A stretch of 64,000 nucleotides of DNA from an uncultured Lachnospiraceae bacterium (GCA_910577955.1 CAJTNC010000001.1:285976-349975); one strand, 5' to 3'. Positions 1-8,506 are shown, counted from the first letter of the stretch. Notes: generated by a model from the letters alone, not told the origin. Made by a program: numbers and translations.

Positions 1-246
1 GAGAGGACAAAAGATCAGACGGACATTTCCGACAGCGATTTAGATGCGCTGAAGGCGGCGAAAGAAAAACTGATGAACGATGCTCAGGCGCTGTTCACGA
101 AGATGTATGAGAGCATGCAGGGAGCACAGGGCGCGCAGGCGGGCCCGGACATGAGCGGCTTCGCCGGTCAGGCTGACGCGGGCCAGACAGATGCAGGCAG
201 CGCACCGCAGGACGACGTAGTGGACGGAGATTTCAGAGAAGTATAA
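1..246 (+). CDS. dnaK: Molecular chaperone DnaK (Hsp70), C-terminal end only
   Basis: The window opens inside a reading frame of 81 codons plus stop. It has the typical Hsp70 tail: a helical stretch with ALKAAKEKLMNDAQAL, then a low-complexity Gly/Ala/Gln linker and the terminal DDVVDGDFREV motif, close to the EEVD/DAEF-type end of bacterial DnaK. DnaK is the cytosolic ATP-dependent Hsp70 that works with DnaJ and GrpE. The dnaJ gene starts 21 bases downstream on the same strand, the usual dnaK-dnaJ order. The ATPase and substrate-binding core lie upstream of the window. Identification rests on the tail and the neighbour and is secure. Confidence 0.93.
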   Translation, partial: ERTKDQTDISDSDLDALKAAKEKLMNDAQALFTKMYESMQGAQGAQAGPDMSGFAGQADAGQTDAGSAPQDDVVDGDFREV

Positions 247-267
247 AAACCGGATAGAGGAAGCGAC

Positions 268-1431
268 ATGGCTGAACAGAAAAGAGATTATTATGAGGTG
301 CTTGGCGTCGAGAAGAATGCGGACGACGCAGCTTTGAAAAAGGCATATAGAACGTTGGCAAAAAAATATCACCCGGATATGAATCCGGGTGATGCCGAGG
401 CGGAAAAGAGATTCAAGGAGGCATCGGAAGCCTATGCGGTACTCAGCGATCCCGAAAAGCGGCGGCAGTATGACCAGTTTGGGCATGCGGCCTTTGACGG
501 AGCCGGGGGAGCCGGAGGCTTTGATTTCAGCGGTATGGACTTTTCCGATATTTTCGGCGATATTTTTGGAGATCTGTTTGGCGGAGGCAGAGGCAGGCGC
601 GCCAATAACGGACCGATGCAGGGAGCGAACATCCGTACATCGGTGCGTATCAGTTTTGACGAGGCGGTTTTCGGCTGTACAAAAGAGCTTGAGCTGAGCG
701 TAAAAGAAGAGTGTAAGACCTGCCGCGGCAGCGGTGCGAAGCCCGGAACAAGCCCTGAGACCTGTTCGAAATGCGGCGGTAAAGGGCAGGTTGTCATGAC
801 TTCCCAGTCTTTCTTCGGAACGGTCAGAAATATCCAGACTTGTCCGGATTGCCGCGGCACGGGAAAGATCATCAAGGAGAGATGTCAGGATTGCCACGGA
901 TCCGGCTATGTACCGATGCGGAAGAAATTCGCAATGGATATCCCGGCGGGCATCGACAACGGACAGTGCATCCGTAAGACGGGGCTCGGAGAACCCGGTA
1001 CAAACGGCGGCCCCAGAGGAGATGTTCTGGTGGAAGTGGTGGTGGGGCGTCACCCCATTTTCAGACGTCAGGATTACAATATATTTTCCACGGTGCCCGT
1101 ATCTTATGCGGTGGCGGCGCTGGGCGGAGAAGTGCTGGTGGATACGGTGGACGGCAGAGTTGCCTATGAAGTGAAACCGGGAACCCAGACGGATACAAAA
1201 GTGCGCCTGAAAGGGAAAGGCGTGCCCACGCTGCGGAACAAGGAAGTGCGGGGAGATCACTATGTGACGCTGGTGATCCAGACGCCGGAGAAACTTTCCG
1301 CAGAGGCGAAAGAACTGCTTAGAAAGTTCGACGAACTGACGGGAGATTCCCTGAATGCGGCGAGCAGGGCAGGAGAGGAAAAGCAGGCCGAAAACAGCGG
1401 CGGAAGGCGGAAGAAGAGAAAGCTGTTTTAG
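268..1431 (+). CDS. dnaJ: Chaperone protein DnaJ (Hsp40)
   Basis: This 387-residue protein is a full-length type I DnaJ, the cochaperone that stimulates DnaK ATPase and delivers unfolded substrates. Seen in the sequence: an N-terminal J domain (about 1-70) with the HPD tripeptide in KKYHPDMNPG; a Gly/Phe-rich region (about 75-115) with repeated DIFGD/DLFGG; a zinc-binding domain with four CxxCxGxG-type repeats (CKTCRGSG, CSKCGGKG, CPDCRGTG, CQDCHGSG, about 148-215); and a C-terminal substrate-binding region ending in a basic KKRKLF tail. The ATG is preceded by a GAGGAAG ribosome-binding site. It forms an operon with dnaK and is closed by a strong hairpin terminator just after the stop. Confidence 0.98.
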   Translation: MAEQKRDYYEVLGVEKNADDAALKKAYRTLAKKYHPDMNPGDAEAEKRFKEASEAYAVLSDPEKRRQYDQFGHAAFDGAGGAGGFDFSGMDFSDIFGDIFGDLFGGGRGRRANNGPMQGANIRTSVRISFDEAVFGCTKELELSVKEECKTCRGSGAKPGTSPETCSKCGGKGQVVMTSQSFFGTVRNIQTCPDCRGTGKIIKERCQDCHGSGYVPMRKKFAMDIPAGIDNGQCIRKTGLGEPGTNGGPRGDVLVEVVVGRHPIFRRQDYNIFSTVPVSYAVAALGGEVLVDTVDGRVAYEVKPGTQTDTKVRLKGKGVPTLRNKEVRGDHYVTLVIQTPEKLSAEAKELLRKFDELTGDSLNAASRAGEEKQAENSGGRRKKRKLF

Positions 1432-1448
1432 GAACTGTTACAGAAATA

Positions 1449-1504
1449 AAAAAGGCTGCGGTATGAGAGGAAATGTCCTCATGCCGCAGCCTTTTGGCTT
1501 TTTT
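1449..1504. terminator. Bidirectional intrinsic terminator between dnaJ and the ABC permease gene
   Basis: A long perfect stem (AAGGCTGCGGTATGAG paired with CTCATGCCGCAGCCTT) closes a short loop. It is followed by a T-rich tract on the + strand and preceded by an A-rich tract, which gives a T-tract on the - strand. It can therefore end both the dnaKJ transcript and the converging GntR/ABC operon. Confidence 0.9.
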
Positions 1505-1521
1505 GCCGTATTATGATTACA

Positions 1522-2337
1522 TCACTCCAGATTTAGTTTTCTGCTGTTGATATAAATACATATCCCGTACAGCAAGACGAGAAAGATCAGTGTTATGACA
1601 AGGGTGCCGTTTAGAACGGTCTTCATAAAAGAAGCTGCCTCCCCGTCCAGAAGAGAGAAAAGGTCGTATCCGCTTATTATCATAAAGGCGCCGCTGACGA
1701 TTTGACTTATCATCTTGAAGGCAAAAGCGGCAAGAATACTGTATGCGGTGCGGTTTTTCCTAAAAAGCTGCCCGACTGCCATGCTGGCCGCGATCCAGAG
1801 AACGCACAGGAGAATGTTGAGAACGGATATCAGGGCGGAGTAAGAGAGAAAATATCCGCCGGATATCCCGAATATCTCATAGGAGCTTTGGGAAAAGTCA
1901 CGCCACACAATATTGCTGAAGGCGTGGAAAAATTCGCCGCCGCTGCCGCCCTGCAGCAGCGCCAGAACGGAGAAGACCGACAATACGGTGGAGACAAGCA
2001 TCCAGAGGGATATGACCAGAATCTTCGTGCCAAAGGAAGCGGCAGGAGAGACCGGCAAAGTATGCGTCAGGTATCCCTGTGCAGAGTACATGGTTTTATG
2101 ATAATGGTGAATAAGATAAATAAAATCCACGCAATAAATAGCGACGATGGCTATCACATAAAGAATCAGCATGGTGGTGCTTAAAACGGCGGCAAAAGTA
2201 TTTTCCGAAGTAAGTCCCCGGTCCATGCGGTACAAGGCGACAGAGGCCATGAGGGTGAAGACGGCAAGGACTCCATAAGTCATAAACATTGTTTTTGCCG
2301 TGTGTTTGAATTCGTATTTGATCAGTTTTCCTAACAT
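1522..2337 (-). CDS. ABC-2 type transporter permease subunit
   Basis: This 271-residue protein consists almost entirely of hydrophobic helices, about six predicted membrane segments (roughly residues 18-38, 55-78, 105-130, 160-185, 195-220, 238-262). It begins MLGKLIKYEFKHTAKTM, the usual start of small ABC-2 permeases that partner with GntR/YtrA-linked ATPases. It overlaps the upstream ATPase gene by 7 bases, so the two are translationally coupled. The substrate cannot be read from the sequence. Relatives in Firmicutes are linked to cell-envelope stress or antimicrobial peptide response; that role is inferred from family context only. Confidence 0.85.
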   Translation of the reverse strand: MLGKLIKYEFKHTAKTMFMTYGVLAVFTLMASVALYRMDRGLTSENTFAAVLSTTMLILYVIAIVAIYCVDFIYLIHHYHKTMYSAQGYLTHTLPVSPAASFGTKILVISLWMLVSTVLSVFSVLALLQGGSGGEFFHAFSNIVWRDFSQSSYEIFGISGGYFLSYSALISVLNILLCVLWIAASMAVGQLFRKNRTAYSILAAFAFKMISQIVSGAFMIISGYDLFSLLDGEAASFMKTVLNGTLVITLIFLVLLYGICIYINSRKLNLE

Positions 2338-3029
2338 TTGAATACCTCCCTGAACAAAGAGTCAATAGATTTCTGGTGCTGCATGCGGATATCATCGACT
2401 GACGCCTGCAGGCAGATCTCTCCTTCTTTGATAAATATTACCTGATCCAGAATCGTCTCGATATCGGATATCAGATGGGTGGAAACTAAAATAGAAGCCT
2501 CCGGATCGTAGTTTGACAAAATTGTCTGCAATATATAATCTCTTGCGGCGGGATCCACGCCGGCGATAGGTTCATCCAGCACATAGAGTTCGGCCCGCCT
2601 GCTCATCACAAGGATAAGCTGTACTTTTTCTTTTGTCCCTTTGGACATCGTTTTCAGTCTGTCTTCCGGACTGATCTGCAGGGATTCCAACATCCCGTAA
2701 GCCCGCTTGGGTTCAAAATCGGCGTAGAAAGCGGTGAAATAATCGATCACATCTTTTACCTTGTTGTTCATATTCAGATAGGTCTGGTCCGGCAGGTAGG
2801 AGATGACCTTCTTGCTTTCGATTCCCACCGGCTTATTTTTTACACTGAGTTCGCCGGATGTGGGAGTGAGCAGTCCGTTCAACAGTTTGATAAACGTAGT
2901 CTTTCCGCTGCCGTTCGGGCCTAAAAGGCCGATGATGTGGCCGCTCTCTATTTCCAGATTGACGCGGTTTAAGGCGGGTTTTTTGCCGTAGGTTTTCGTC
3001 AGATCTTTACAGGTTACCAAAGTGCTCAT
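2331..3029 (-). CDS. ABC transporter ATP-binding protein (YtrB-like)
   Basis: This 232-residue nucleotide-binding subunit has a Walker A motif GPNGSGKTT (about residues 38-46), a Walker B/D-loop LYVLDEPIAGVDP, and an H-loop histidine in STHLISD. The signature motif is atypical: MSKGTKEKVQ sits where LSGGQ is expected, a deviation common in YtrB/BcrA-like ATPases with a SKGxxxK signature. It overlaps the regulator gene by 4 bases and the permease gene by 7 bases, making a three-gene operon GntR-ATPase-permease. It should energise the adjacent ABC-2 permease at the membrane. Confidence 0.93.
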   Translation of the reverse strand: MSTLVTCKDLTKTYGKKPALNRVNLEIESGHIIGLLGPNGSGKTTFIKLLNGLLTPTSGELSVKNKPVGIESKKVISYLPDQTYLNMNNKVKDVIDYFTAFYADFEPKRAYGMLESLQISPEDRLKTMSKGTKEKVQLILVMSRRAELYVLDEPIAGVDPAARDYILQTILSNYDPEASILVSTHLISDIETILDQVIFIKEGEICLQASVDDIRMQHQKSIDSLFREVFKC

Positions 3030-3430
3030 ACTGTTTCCTCCTTCAAAGATTCTTTTAACAGCGTGAGCGTCTCCTGAGTGGAAAAGCCGAGCTGCTGCAT
3101 GCTGTTTAAAAATTGTGAGATGGCGTCCAAAGCCATTTCTTCTTTTAACTGACTGATCATAGCCATATCCTCCGTGATAAATCTTCCGTTGGTGCGTTTC
3201 GTATAGACGAGCCCTTCCCGTTCCAGTTCAGAGAAAGCTCTTTGCATCGTGTTTGGATTTACTGCCGCTTCGCCTGCCAGATCCCTGACGGAAGGCAGCT
3301 TATCGCCGGGCTTGTAAATGCCGGTGACGATATCCCGTTTCAGCTTTTCCATGATCTGGATAAAGACGGGACGATCACTTGTCAGGTGCCATTCCTGTTT
3401 TGGGGTTTCAATAGTCTGGGTATTTTCCAA
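3026..3430 (-). CDS. GntR-family transcriptional regulator, YtrA subfamily
   Basis: This 134-residue protein has a winged helix-turn-helix at about 20-88 (QIMEKLKRDIVTGIYKPGDK, then LPSVRDLAGEAAVNPNTMQR, ending in a wing with RTNGRFIT). Only a short helical tail of about 40 residues follows, which is diagnostic of the YtrA subfamily rather than FadR/HutC types with large effector domains. It is the first gene of an operon with an ABC ATPase and permease, the classic YtrA arrangement. A perfect-spacing promoter overlapped by an inverted repeat lies just upstream, which suggests autorepression. The inducer is unknown. Confidence 0.93.
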   Translation of the reverse strand: MENTQTIETPKQEWHLTSDRPVFIQIMEKLKRDIVTGIYKPGDKLPSVRDLAGEAAVNPNTMQRAFSELEREGLVYTKRTNGRFITEDMAMISQLKEEMALDAISQFLNSMQQLGFSTQETLTLLKESLKEETV

Positions 3431-3482
3431 TGTTATGATACTCCTTTCCGCGCCTTTGCGCTAAATTTCAGCAAATACATTT

Positions 3483-3531
3483 TGTATTACTGTACTAACT
3501 GCATAATACAGTGATACAATCAAAGTGTCAA
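3483..3531 (-). promoter_or_regulatory. Promoter and probable GntR/YtrA operator of the ABC operon
   Basis: On the - strand TTGACA (3526-3531) is separated by exactly 17 bases from TATTAT (3503-3508), a near-consensus sigma-A promoter reading into the GntR gene. An inverted repeat, TGTATTACTGTA (3483-3494) and TACAGTGATACA (3507-3518), differs at one position and overlaps the -10 and the start-site region. This is where a YtrA-type repressor dimer would block transcription. Promoter and repeat are seen directly; binding by the adjacent regulator is inference. Confidence 0.85.
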
Positions 3532-3680
3532 GAGGAAATTTAAAATTTTTATTTATTTCGGCAGGCGGCTTCTTTTTGACGGACATATGTGGTATTCTGG
3601 ACAGAGGAAATTACAGAGGGCAGATCTTTGCCGGACAAAAGGTGGCTGTGCTCCGGAGAGGAGCTGTGGGGAGGAGCGTT

Positions 3681-4748
3681 ATGAAGTGGAAAAAGTTTAA
3701 AATAAAAACAATTACGGAAGCGGAAGATGTGATCATCAGCACGCTGTATGATATCGGTCTGGAAGGGGCGCAGATAGAGGATAAAGTTCCCCTTACGGCC
3801 CTTGAGAAGGAGCAGATGTTTGTGGATATCATGCCGGAGTCGGAGGCGGACGACGGTGTGGCTTATCTCAGTTTTTTTGTGGAGGAAGGGCCCGACGGGA
3901 GAGTGATCGTGCCGAGGACGCAGGCTGCGGAGGAGATGGCCGCCGCAGACGGGACGGGCGATATCGAGATATTGACGGATGCTTTTGGTGCGGAAAAAGT
4001 ATATGTCGGGGAAGAGGAGATTTTAGGCCGCGTGGAAGAGGAACTGGAAGGTCTGCGGCAGTTTATGGATATCGGCGACGGAACGGTGGCCATGGACGAG
4101 ACGGAGGATATCGACTGGATCAATAACTGGAAGCAGTATTTTCATCAGTTTTATATCGATGATCTGTTGGTGATTCCTTCCTGGGAGGAAGTGAAGCCGG
4201 AGGATGCGGACAAAAAGATCCTGCATATCGATCCCGGGACAGCTTTCGGGACAGGCATGCACGAGACGACGCAGCTTTGCATCAGACAGATCAAAAAATA
4301 TCTGACGGATGAGAGCGTTTTGCTGGATGTGGGGACAGGCAGCGGTATTCTGGGCATTATTTCTCTGATGTACGGCGGCAAAAAAGTTGTGGGGACGGAC
4401 TTAGATCCCTGCTCGGCGCCTGCGGTGGAGGAAAATCTGGAGATGAATCACATCCCTGCGGAGAAATTCGAGATGATGATCGGCAATATCATTACGGAGA
4501 AGGAAGTGCAGGACAAGGTTGGGTACGGCTGCTATGATATCGTAGCGGCCAACATACTGGCGGATGTGTTGGTGCCGCTGACACCGGTGATCGTGGACCG
4601 GTTGAAGCCGGGGGGTGTCTATATCACGTCGGGAATCATCGATGATAAGGAAGAAATTGTGAGAAAAGCGGTGGAGAGCGCCGGGCTCAAGATTTTGGAA
4701 GTGACGTATCAGGGCGAGTGGGTCAGCGTAACCGCCATGAAGCCATAG
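3681..4748 (+). CDS. prmA: Ribosomal protein L11 methyltransferase PrmA
   Basis: This enzyme trimethylates ribosomal protein L11 using S-adenosylmethionine. The chosen ATG has a GGGGAGGAG ribosome-binding site and gives 355 residues; the frame is open further upstream to 3525, but that part lacks family similarity. The N-terminal part (about 1-170) is the L11-recognition region. The methyltransferase core shows DPGTAFGTGMHETTQLC, the SAM-binding DVGTGSGILGI and the NPPY-like AANILADVL. It is longer than the enterobacterial enzyme because of insertions in the N-terminal half, as is usual in Clostridia. rsmE follows 43 bases downstream, a widespread prmA-rsmE pairing. Confidence 0.95.
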   Translation: MKWKKFKIKTITEAEDVIISTLYDIGLEGAQIEDKVPLTALEKEQMFVDIMPESEADDGVAYLSFFVEEGPDGRVIVPRTQAAEEMAAADGTGDIEILTDAFGAEKVYVGEEEILGRVEEELEGLRQFMDIGDGTVAMDETEDIDWINNWKQYFHQFYIDDLLVIPSWEEVKPEDADKKILHIDPGTAFGTGMHETTQLCIRQIKKYLTDESVLLDVGTGSGILGIISLMYGGKKVVGTDLDPCSAPAVEENLEMNHIPAEKFEMMIGNIITEKEVQDKVGYGCYDIVAANILADVLVPLTPVIVDRLKPGGVYITSGIIDDKEEIVRKAVESAGLKILEVTYQGEWVSVTAMKP

Positions 4749-4791
4749 CATCTGTTTGGCGGCAGGCAGCAGAAGAAAGCGGGAGACATAG

Positions 4792-5556
4792 ATGTATCAG
4801 TTTTTTACAGAACCCTCCGGGGTACAAGAAGGGCATGTCGTGATCACAGGCTCCGATGTCAATCACATAAAAAATGTGCTGCGGATGCGGGCCGGAGAAA
4901 AAATAGCTGCGGTCTGCGAGGCGGAAAACAGGAAATATTTGTGTGAAATTACGGAATTGAGAGAACATGATATTTTCTGCAGGATATTGTCGAGGGAAGA
5001 AAAGAACACAGAACTTCCGGCAAAGATATATCTCTTTCAGGGGCTTCCCAAAGGAGATAAAATGGAACTGATCCTGCAGAAAGCGGTGGAACTGGGCTGT
5101 TTTGAGATCATTCCGGTCATCTGCAGGAGATGCGTTGTGAAACTGGAAGAGAAAAAGCGCAAAAGCAAGGTGGAGCGCTGGCAGGCGATCGCGGAAGCGG
5201 CGGCAAAGCAGAGCGGGCGGGGGATCATCCCAAGTGTGCATGAAGTGACGACGTTTTCGGAGGCGCTGTCCTATGCAAATGACATGGATGTCAGATTGAT
5301 ACCCTATGAACGGGCGGCGGATATGGAGGAGACAAAGAAATATCTTGCCGGAGTGAGGGCAGGACAGAAGATCGCGGTTTTTATCGGGCCGGAGGGAGGT
5401 TTTGAGGAGGCGGAGATAGAGGAGGCCGAGAAAGCGGGGGTTATCCCGGTTACGCTGGGCAGGCGCATCCTGCGGACCGAGACGGCGGCGATCACGGTGA
5501 CGGCATGGCTGATGTATTTGTTGGAGGAGGAAGATCAGTACCATTTTTCGACATGA
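4792..5556 (+). CDS. rsmE: 16S rRNA (uracil-1498-N3)-methyltransferase RsmE
   Basis: This 254-residue protein is of normal family length. The N-terminal PUA-like domain begins MYQFFTEPSG and carries SDVNHIKNVLRMRAG. The C-terminal SPOUT domain has the knotted SAM-binding signature FIGPEGGFEEAE followed by LGRRILRTETAAI. RsmE methylates N3 of U1498 in 16S rRNA in the assembled 30S subunit. The ATG follows a GGGAGACAT spacing typical of a Shine-Dalgarno. Its position between prmA and tRNA thiolation genes makes a ribosome/tRNA modification block. Confidence 0.96.
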   Translation: MYQFFTEPSGVQEGHVVITGSDVNHIKNVLRMRAGEKIAAVCEAENRKYLCEITELREHDIFCRILSREEKNTELPAKIYLFQGLPKGDKMELILQKAVELGCFEIIPVICRRCVVKLEEKKRKSKVERWQAIAEAAAKQSGRGIIPSVHEVTTFSEALSYANDMDVRLIPYERAADMEETKKYLAGVRAGQKIAVFIGPEGGFEEAEIEEAEKAGVIPVTLGRRILRTETAAITVTAWLMYLLEEEDQYHFST

Positions 5557-5654
5557 TACATACAATAGAATATAAGAAAAACGGCTGTATTCGGAAAAGC
5601 ATCTGCGCAGTGCTTATCTGACAGATACAGAGGAAAAACAGGAGAAAGATTGAA

Positions 5655-6809
5655 ATGGAAGCATATCTGGACAATTCAGCGACGACCCGCGTCTTTCCCG
5701 AAGTGGCGGAGCTTGTGACGAAACTGATGCTGGAAGATTACGGTAATCCCGCCAGCATGCACTTTAAAGGGATGCGGGCCGAACAGTATGTAAAGCGTGC
5801 AAAAGAACAGATCGCAAAAGTGTTAAAAGTAAACGAGAAAGAGATCATTTTTACCTCCGGCGGTACGGAGGCGGATAATCTGGCTCTGATCGGGGCGGCT
5901 ATGGCGAACCGGAGAAGCGGCGCCCATCTGATCACTACAAGAATAGAACATCCGGCGGTACTTAAAACGATGGAATATCTGGAAGGGCAGGGATTTCGGG
6001 TGACCTATCTTCCGGTGGACAAAACCGGCAGAGTCCGTTTGGAAGATCTGCAAAAGAGTATCAGGCAGGACACGATTTTAGTGTCTGTTATGCATACAAA
6101 CAATGAGGTCGGAGCGGTACAGCCCATCGCAGAACTGGGTGCCCTCATTAAAAGGATGAACCCGCGAACGCTGTTCCATGTGGATGCCGTGCAGGGATTC
6201 GGAAAATTCCGAATTTTCCCCAAAAGGATGAACATCGATCTGCTCACGGTGAGCGGACATAAGATCCACGGACCAAAGGGAGTCGGCTTTTTGTATGCGG
6301 GGGAGAAAGTGAAACTGCATCCCATCGTATTTGGCGGCGGCCAGCAGAACGGAATGCGTTCGGGTACCGAAAATGTGCCCGGCATCGCAGGGGTGGGACT
6401 GGCGTGTCAGAAAGTATATGAGAACCTTGAGAGAGATAATGAGAGGATGTACAGACTCAGGGAAATGCTGATAGAAGGCGTCTCCGATCTCGGAAATATA
6501 CAGATAAACGGGTGTCCGGGCAGAGAGGGAGCGCCCCATGTGGTCAGCATATCTTTCAGAGGCATCCGGAGCGAAGTGCTGCTTCATGCGCTGGAGGACA
6601 GGGGGATCTGCGTTTCGGCAGGAAGCGCCTGTGCGGCGAGGCATCCGCGCCCCTCGGAGACGTTAAAAGCCATCGGTGTGGAACGCTCTCTCTTGGAATC
6701 TACACTGCGTTTCAGCCTTTCCCTCTTTACAACTGAGGAGGAAATAGTGTATACTTTGCACACGCTGCATGAAACCGTGCCGGTGCTGCGGCGGTATTCG
6801 CGCTATTAA
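5655..6809 (+). CDS. Cysteine desulfurase (NifS/IscS-like, ThiI partner type)
   Basis: This 384-residue PLP-dependent enzyme removes sulfur from cysteine and passes a persulfide to an acceptor. It starts MEAYLDNSATTRVFPEV, typical of class II desulfurases. The PLP lysine is in TVSGHKIHGPKG and the persulfide cysteine in SAGSACAARHPRPSE. It lies directly upstream of thiI on the same strand. In Bacillus the equivalent neighbour (NifZ) feeds ThiI, which there lacks a rhodanese domain, as here. The role in 4-thiouridine synthesis is therefore inferred from the pair; iron-sulfur or other sulfur delivery is possible. Confidence 0.93.
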   Translation: MEAYLDNSATTRVFPEVAELVTKLMLEDYGNPASMHFKGMRAEQYVKRAKEQIAKVLKVNEKEIIFTSGGTEADNLALIGAAMANRRSGAHLITTRIEHPAVLKTMEYLEGQGFRVTYLPVDKTGRVRLEDLQKSIRQDTILVSVMHTNNEVGAVQPIAELGALIKRMNPRTLFHVDAVQGFGKFRIFPKRMNIDLLTVSGHKIHGPKGVGFLYAGEKVKLHPIVFGGGQQNGMRSGTENVPGIAGVGLACQKVYENLERDNERMYRLREMLIEGVSDLGNIQINGCPGREGAPHVVSISFRGIRSEVLLHALEDRGICVSAGSACAARHPRPSETLKAIGVERSLLESTLRFSLSLFTTEEEIVYTLHTLHETVPVLRRYSRY

Positions 6810-6816
6810 ACCGACA

Positions 6817-6871
6817 GCCATATGTATCGCAGATGGCTTTATGCTAATGATAAGCCGGATCATGATCCGGC
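6817..6871 (+). other. Two small hairpins between the desulfurase gene and thiI
   Basis: The 79-base gap holds AGCCAT...ATGGCT (about 6817-6838) and a perfect palindrome GCCGGATCATGATCCGGC (6854-6871). No T-run follows, so it is not a convincing terminator. It may be an mRNA-processing or attenuating structure between two genes that should act together; this is only a structural observation. Confidence 0.4.
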
Positions 6872-6888
6872 ATGAGAAAGGATAAAAG

Positions 6889-8079
6889 ATGGAATTCAGA
6901 GCATTTCTGTTAAAGTATGCAGAGATCGGCATCAAGGGGCGGAACCGCTATCTGTTCGAGGACGCTCTTGTGGAACAGATCAAGTATGCCCTTAAACGCT
7001 GCGAGGGTGAATTTGCGGTCAGAAAGGAGCAGGGACGCATCTATGCGGATGTAGTCTCTGCTTACTACGACTATGATGAAGTGGTCGAAAATTTAAAGAG
7101 GGTGTTCGGTCTTTCCCATATCTGCCCGATGATCCAGCTTGAGGACGAGGGTTTTGAGAAGCTGGGCGAAGAGATCGTAAAATATATGGACGAGGCCTAC
7201 GAGGACAAGGGTCTGACGTTTAAAGTGAACGCCCGCAGGGCGAGGAAAAATTACCCGAAATCCTCGATGGAGATCAACTGCGATCTCGGGGAGATTTTGC
7301 TGGAGGCATTTCCGGAGATGCAGGTGGACGTGCATAAACCGGACGTGATGTTAAACGTGGAGATCAGGGAGCACATATACGTGTATTCCATCGTGATTCC
7401 GGGGCCCGGCGGCATGCCTGTGGGAACGGCAGGAAAAGCGATGCTGCTGTTATCCGGCGGCATCGACTCTCCGGTGGCAGGTTACATGATCGCAAAACGC
7501 GGCGTGCAGATCGAGGCGGTCTATTTCCACGCGCCTCCTTACACCAGCGAGCGTGCAAAGCAAAAGGTGGTGGATCTGGCGAAGGCGGTATCGAAATATG
7601 CCGGCGAGATACGGCTGCACATTATCAATTTCACGGATATACAGATGTATATTTACGACAAGTGTCCCCATGATGAACTGACTATCATCATGCGCCGCTA
7701 TATGATGCGGATCGCGGAACATCTGGCAAAAGAAGGCGGCTGCACAGGGCTGATAACAGGAGAATCCATCGGGCAGGTGGCATCCCAGACGATGAAATCC
7801 CTTCTTGTGACAAACGAGGTCTGTACGCTGCCGGTGTACCGTCCGCTGATCGCGTTTGATAAGTTGGATATCGTGGATATCGCGGAGAAGATCGATACCT
7901 ATGAGACGTCGGTGCTGCCCTATGAGGACTGCTGTACGATTTTTGTGGCGAAACACCCTGTGACAAAACCGAATCTTCAGATCATCAAAAAGCATGAGAC
8001 GCATTTGGACGAAAAGATAGACGAACTGCTGCAGAAAGCCTATGAGACGCAGGAGATCGTGACTGTCAGTGCGGTGTGA
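6889..8079 (+). CDS. thiI: tRNA 4-thiouridine synthetase ThiI
   Basis: This 396-residue protein contains an N-terminal ferredoxin-like plus THUMP region (about 1-165, tRNA binding) and a PP-loop adenylation domain with LLSGGIDSPVAGYM (about 186-199). It ends soon after CCTIFVAKHPVTKP. The C-terminal rhodanese domain of the enterobacterial enzyme is absent, as in Bacillus. ThiI activates U8 of tRNA with ATP and installs sulfur supplied by a desulfurase; the dedicated desulfurase is the upstream gene. The start has a GAAAGGATAAA ribosome-binding region. A hairpin terminator follows. Confidence 0.97.
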   Translation: MEFRAFLLKYAEIGIKGRNRYLFEDALVEQIKYALKRCEGEFAVRKEQGRIYADVVSAYYDYDEVVENLKRVFGLSHICPMIQLEDEGFEKLGEEIVKYMDEAYEDKGLTFKVNARRARKNYPKSSMEINCDLGEILLEAFPEMQVDVHKPDVMLNVEIREHIYVYSIVIPGPGGMPVGTAGKAMLLLSGGIDSPVAGYMIAKRGVQIEAVYFHAPPYTSERAKQKVVDLAKAVSKYAGEIRLHIINFTDIQMYIYDKCPHDELTIIMRRYMMRIAEHLAKEGGCTGLITGESIGQVASQTMKSLLVTNEVCTLPVYRPLIAFDKLDIVDIAEKIDTYETSVLPYEDCCTIFVAKHPVTKPNLQIIKKHETHLDEKIDELLQKAYETQEIVTVSAV

Positions 8080-8098
8080 AAACTGTAAAGCGATGAAG

Positions 8099-8137
8099 AA
8101 AGCCGGAAACATAAGGTTCCGGCTTTACGGTATTTTT
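8099..8137 (+). terminator. Intrinsic terminator after thiI
   Basis: Perfect 10-bp stem AAAGCCGGAA / TTCCGGCTTT with an 8-base loop, followed by a T-rich stretch (GTATTTTTAAA). It lies between convergent thiI and the HPr-like gene and may serve both. Confidence 0.8.
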
Positions 8138-8184
8138 AAATTCTATGTATGAGTTGTTTTCGCGATGAGCAAAAAAGCGTTCTG

Positions 8185-8418
8185 TTATCCCAGCAGATAA
8201 GGCTGCAGTGCACTTAAAATATCATCCATCTCTTTTTCGGCATGGATATTCAGGTCGATAGGTTTGGACAGATCCAGAGAGAAAATGCCCATGATGGATT
8301 TTGCGTCGATCACATAACGACCGGAAACCAGATCAAACTCATTATCAAATTTCGTGATTTCATTTACGAAAGATTTTACTTTATCAATAGAATTTAAAGA
8401 AATTTTTACGGTTTTCAT
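8185..8418 (-). CDS. HPr-family protein lacking the phosphoryl-transfer histidine (Crh-like)
   Basis: This is a 77-residue protein of HPr size and pattern. The central DAKSIMGIFSLDLSKPIDLNI matches the HPr region around regulatory Ser46 (KSIMGxxSL). The N-terminal catalytic loop of HPr (GLHARPA-type with His15) is replaced by ISLNSIDKVKSFVNEI, so no phosphoryl transfer from enzyme I should occur. In Bacillus, Crh is an HPr homologue that likewise lost His15 but keeps Ser46 and works with CcpA. A similar regulatory role here is inference; a purely structural remnant is the alternative. It is monocistronic on the - strand with its own promoter. Confidence 0.8.
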   Translation of the reverse strand: MKTVKISLNSIDKVKSFVNEITKFDNEFDLVSGRYVIDAKSIMGIFSLDLSKPIDLNIHAEKEMDDILSALQPYLLG

Positions 8419-8477
8419 TCAGATACCCTCCTGTCTTAAATTTCGGCAGCCGCCTGATATATATGTTCTGTTCCCTT

Positions 8478-8506
8478 AGTCTACTTGCAGAGCAGAGAAA
8501 AGTCAA
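8478..8506 (-). promoter_or_regulatory. Promoter of the HPr-like gene
   Basis: On the - strand TTGACT (8501-8506), 17 bases, then TAGACT (8478-8483). Spacing is ideal and each hexamer is one mismatch from consensus or close to it. It lies about 60 bases upstream of the start codon. Confidence 0.75.

Noticed and set aside
40..1260. Long minus-strand open frame over dnaK/dnaJ
   Set aside because: Antisense shadow of the dnaJ coding bias; no family similarity.
3525..3680. Upstream extension of the prmA frame
   Set aside because: No family similarity and a good ribosome-binding site lies directly before the ATG at 3681.
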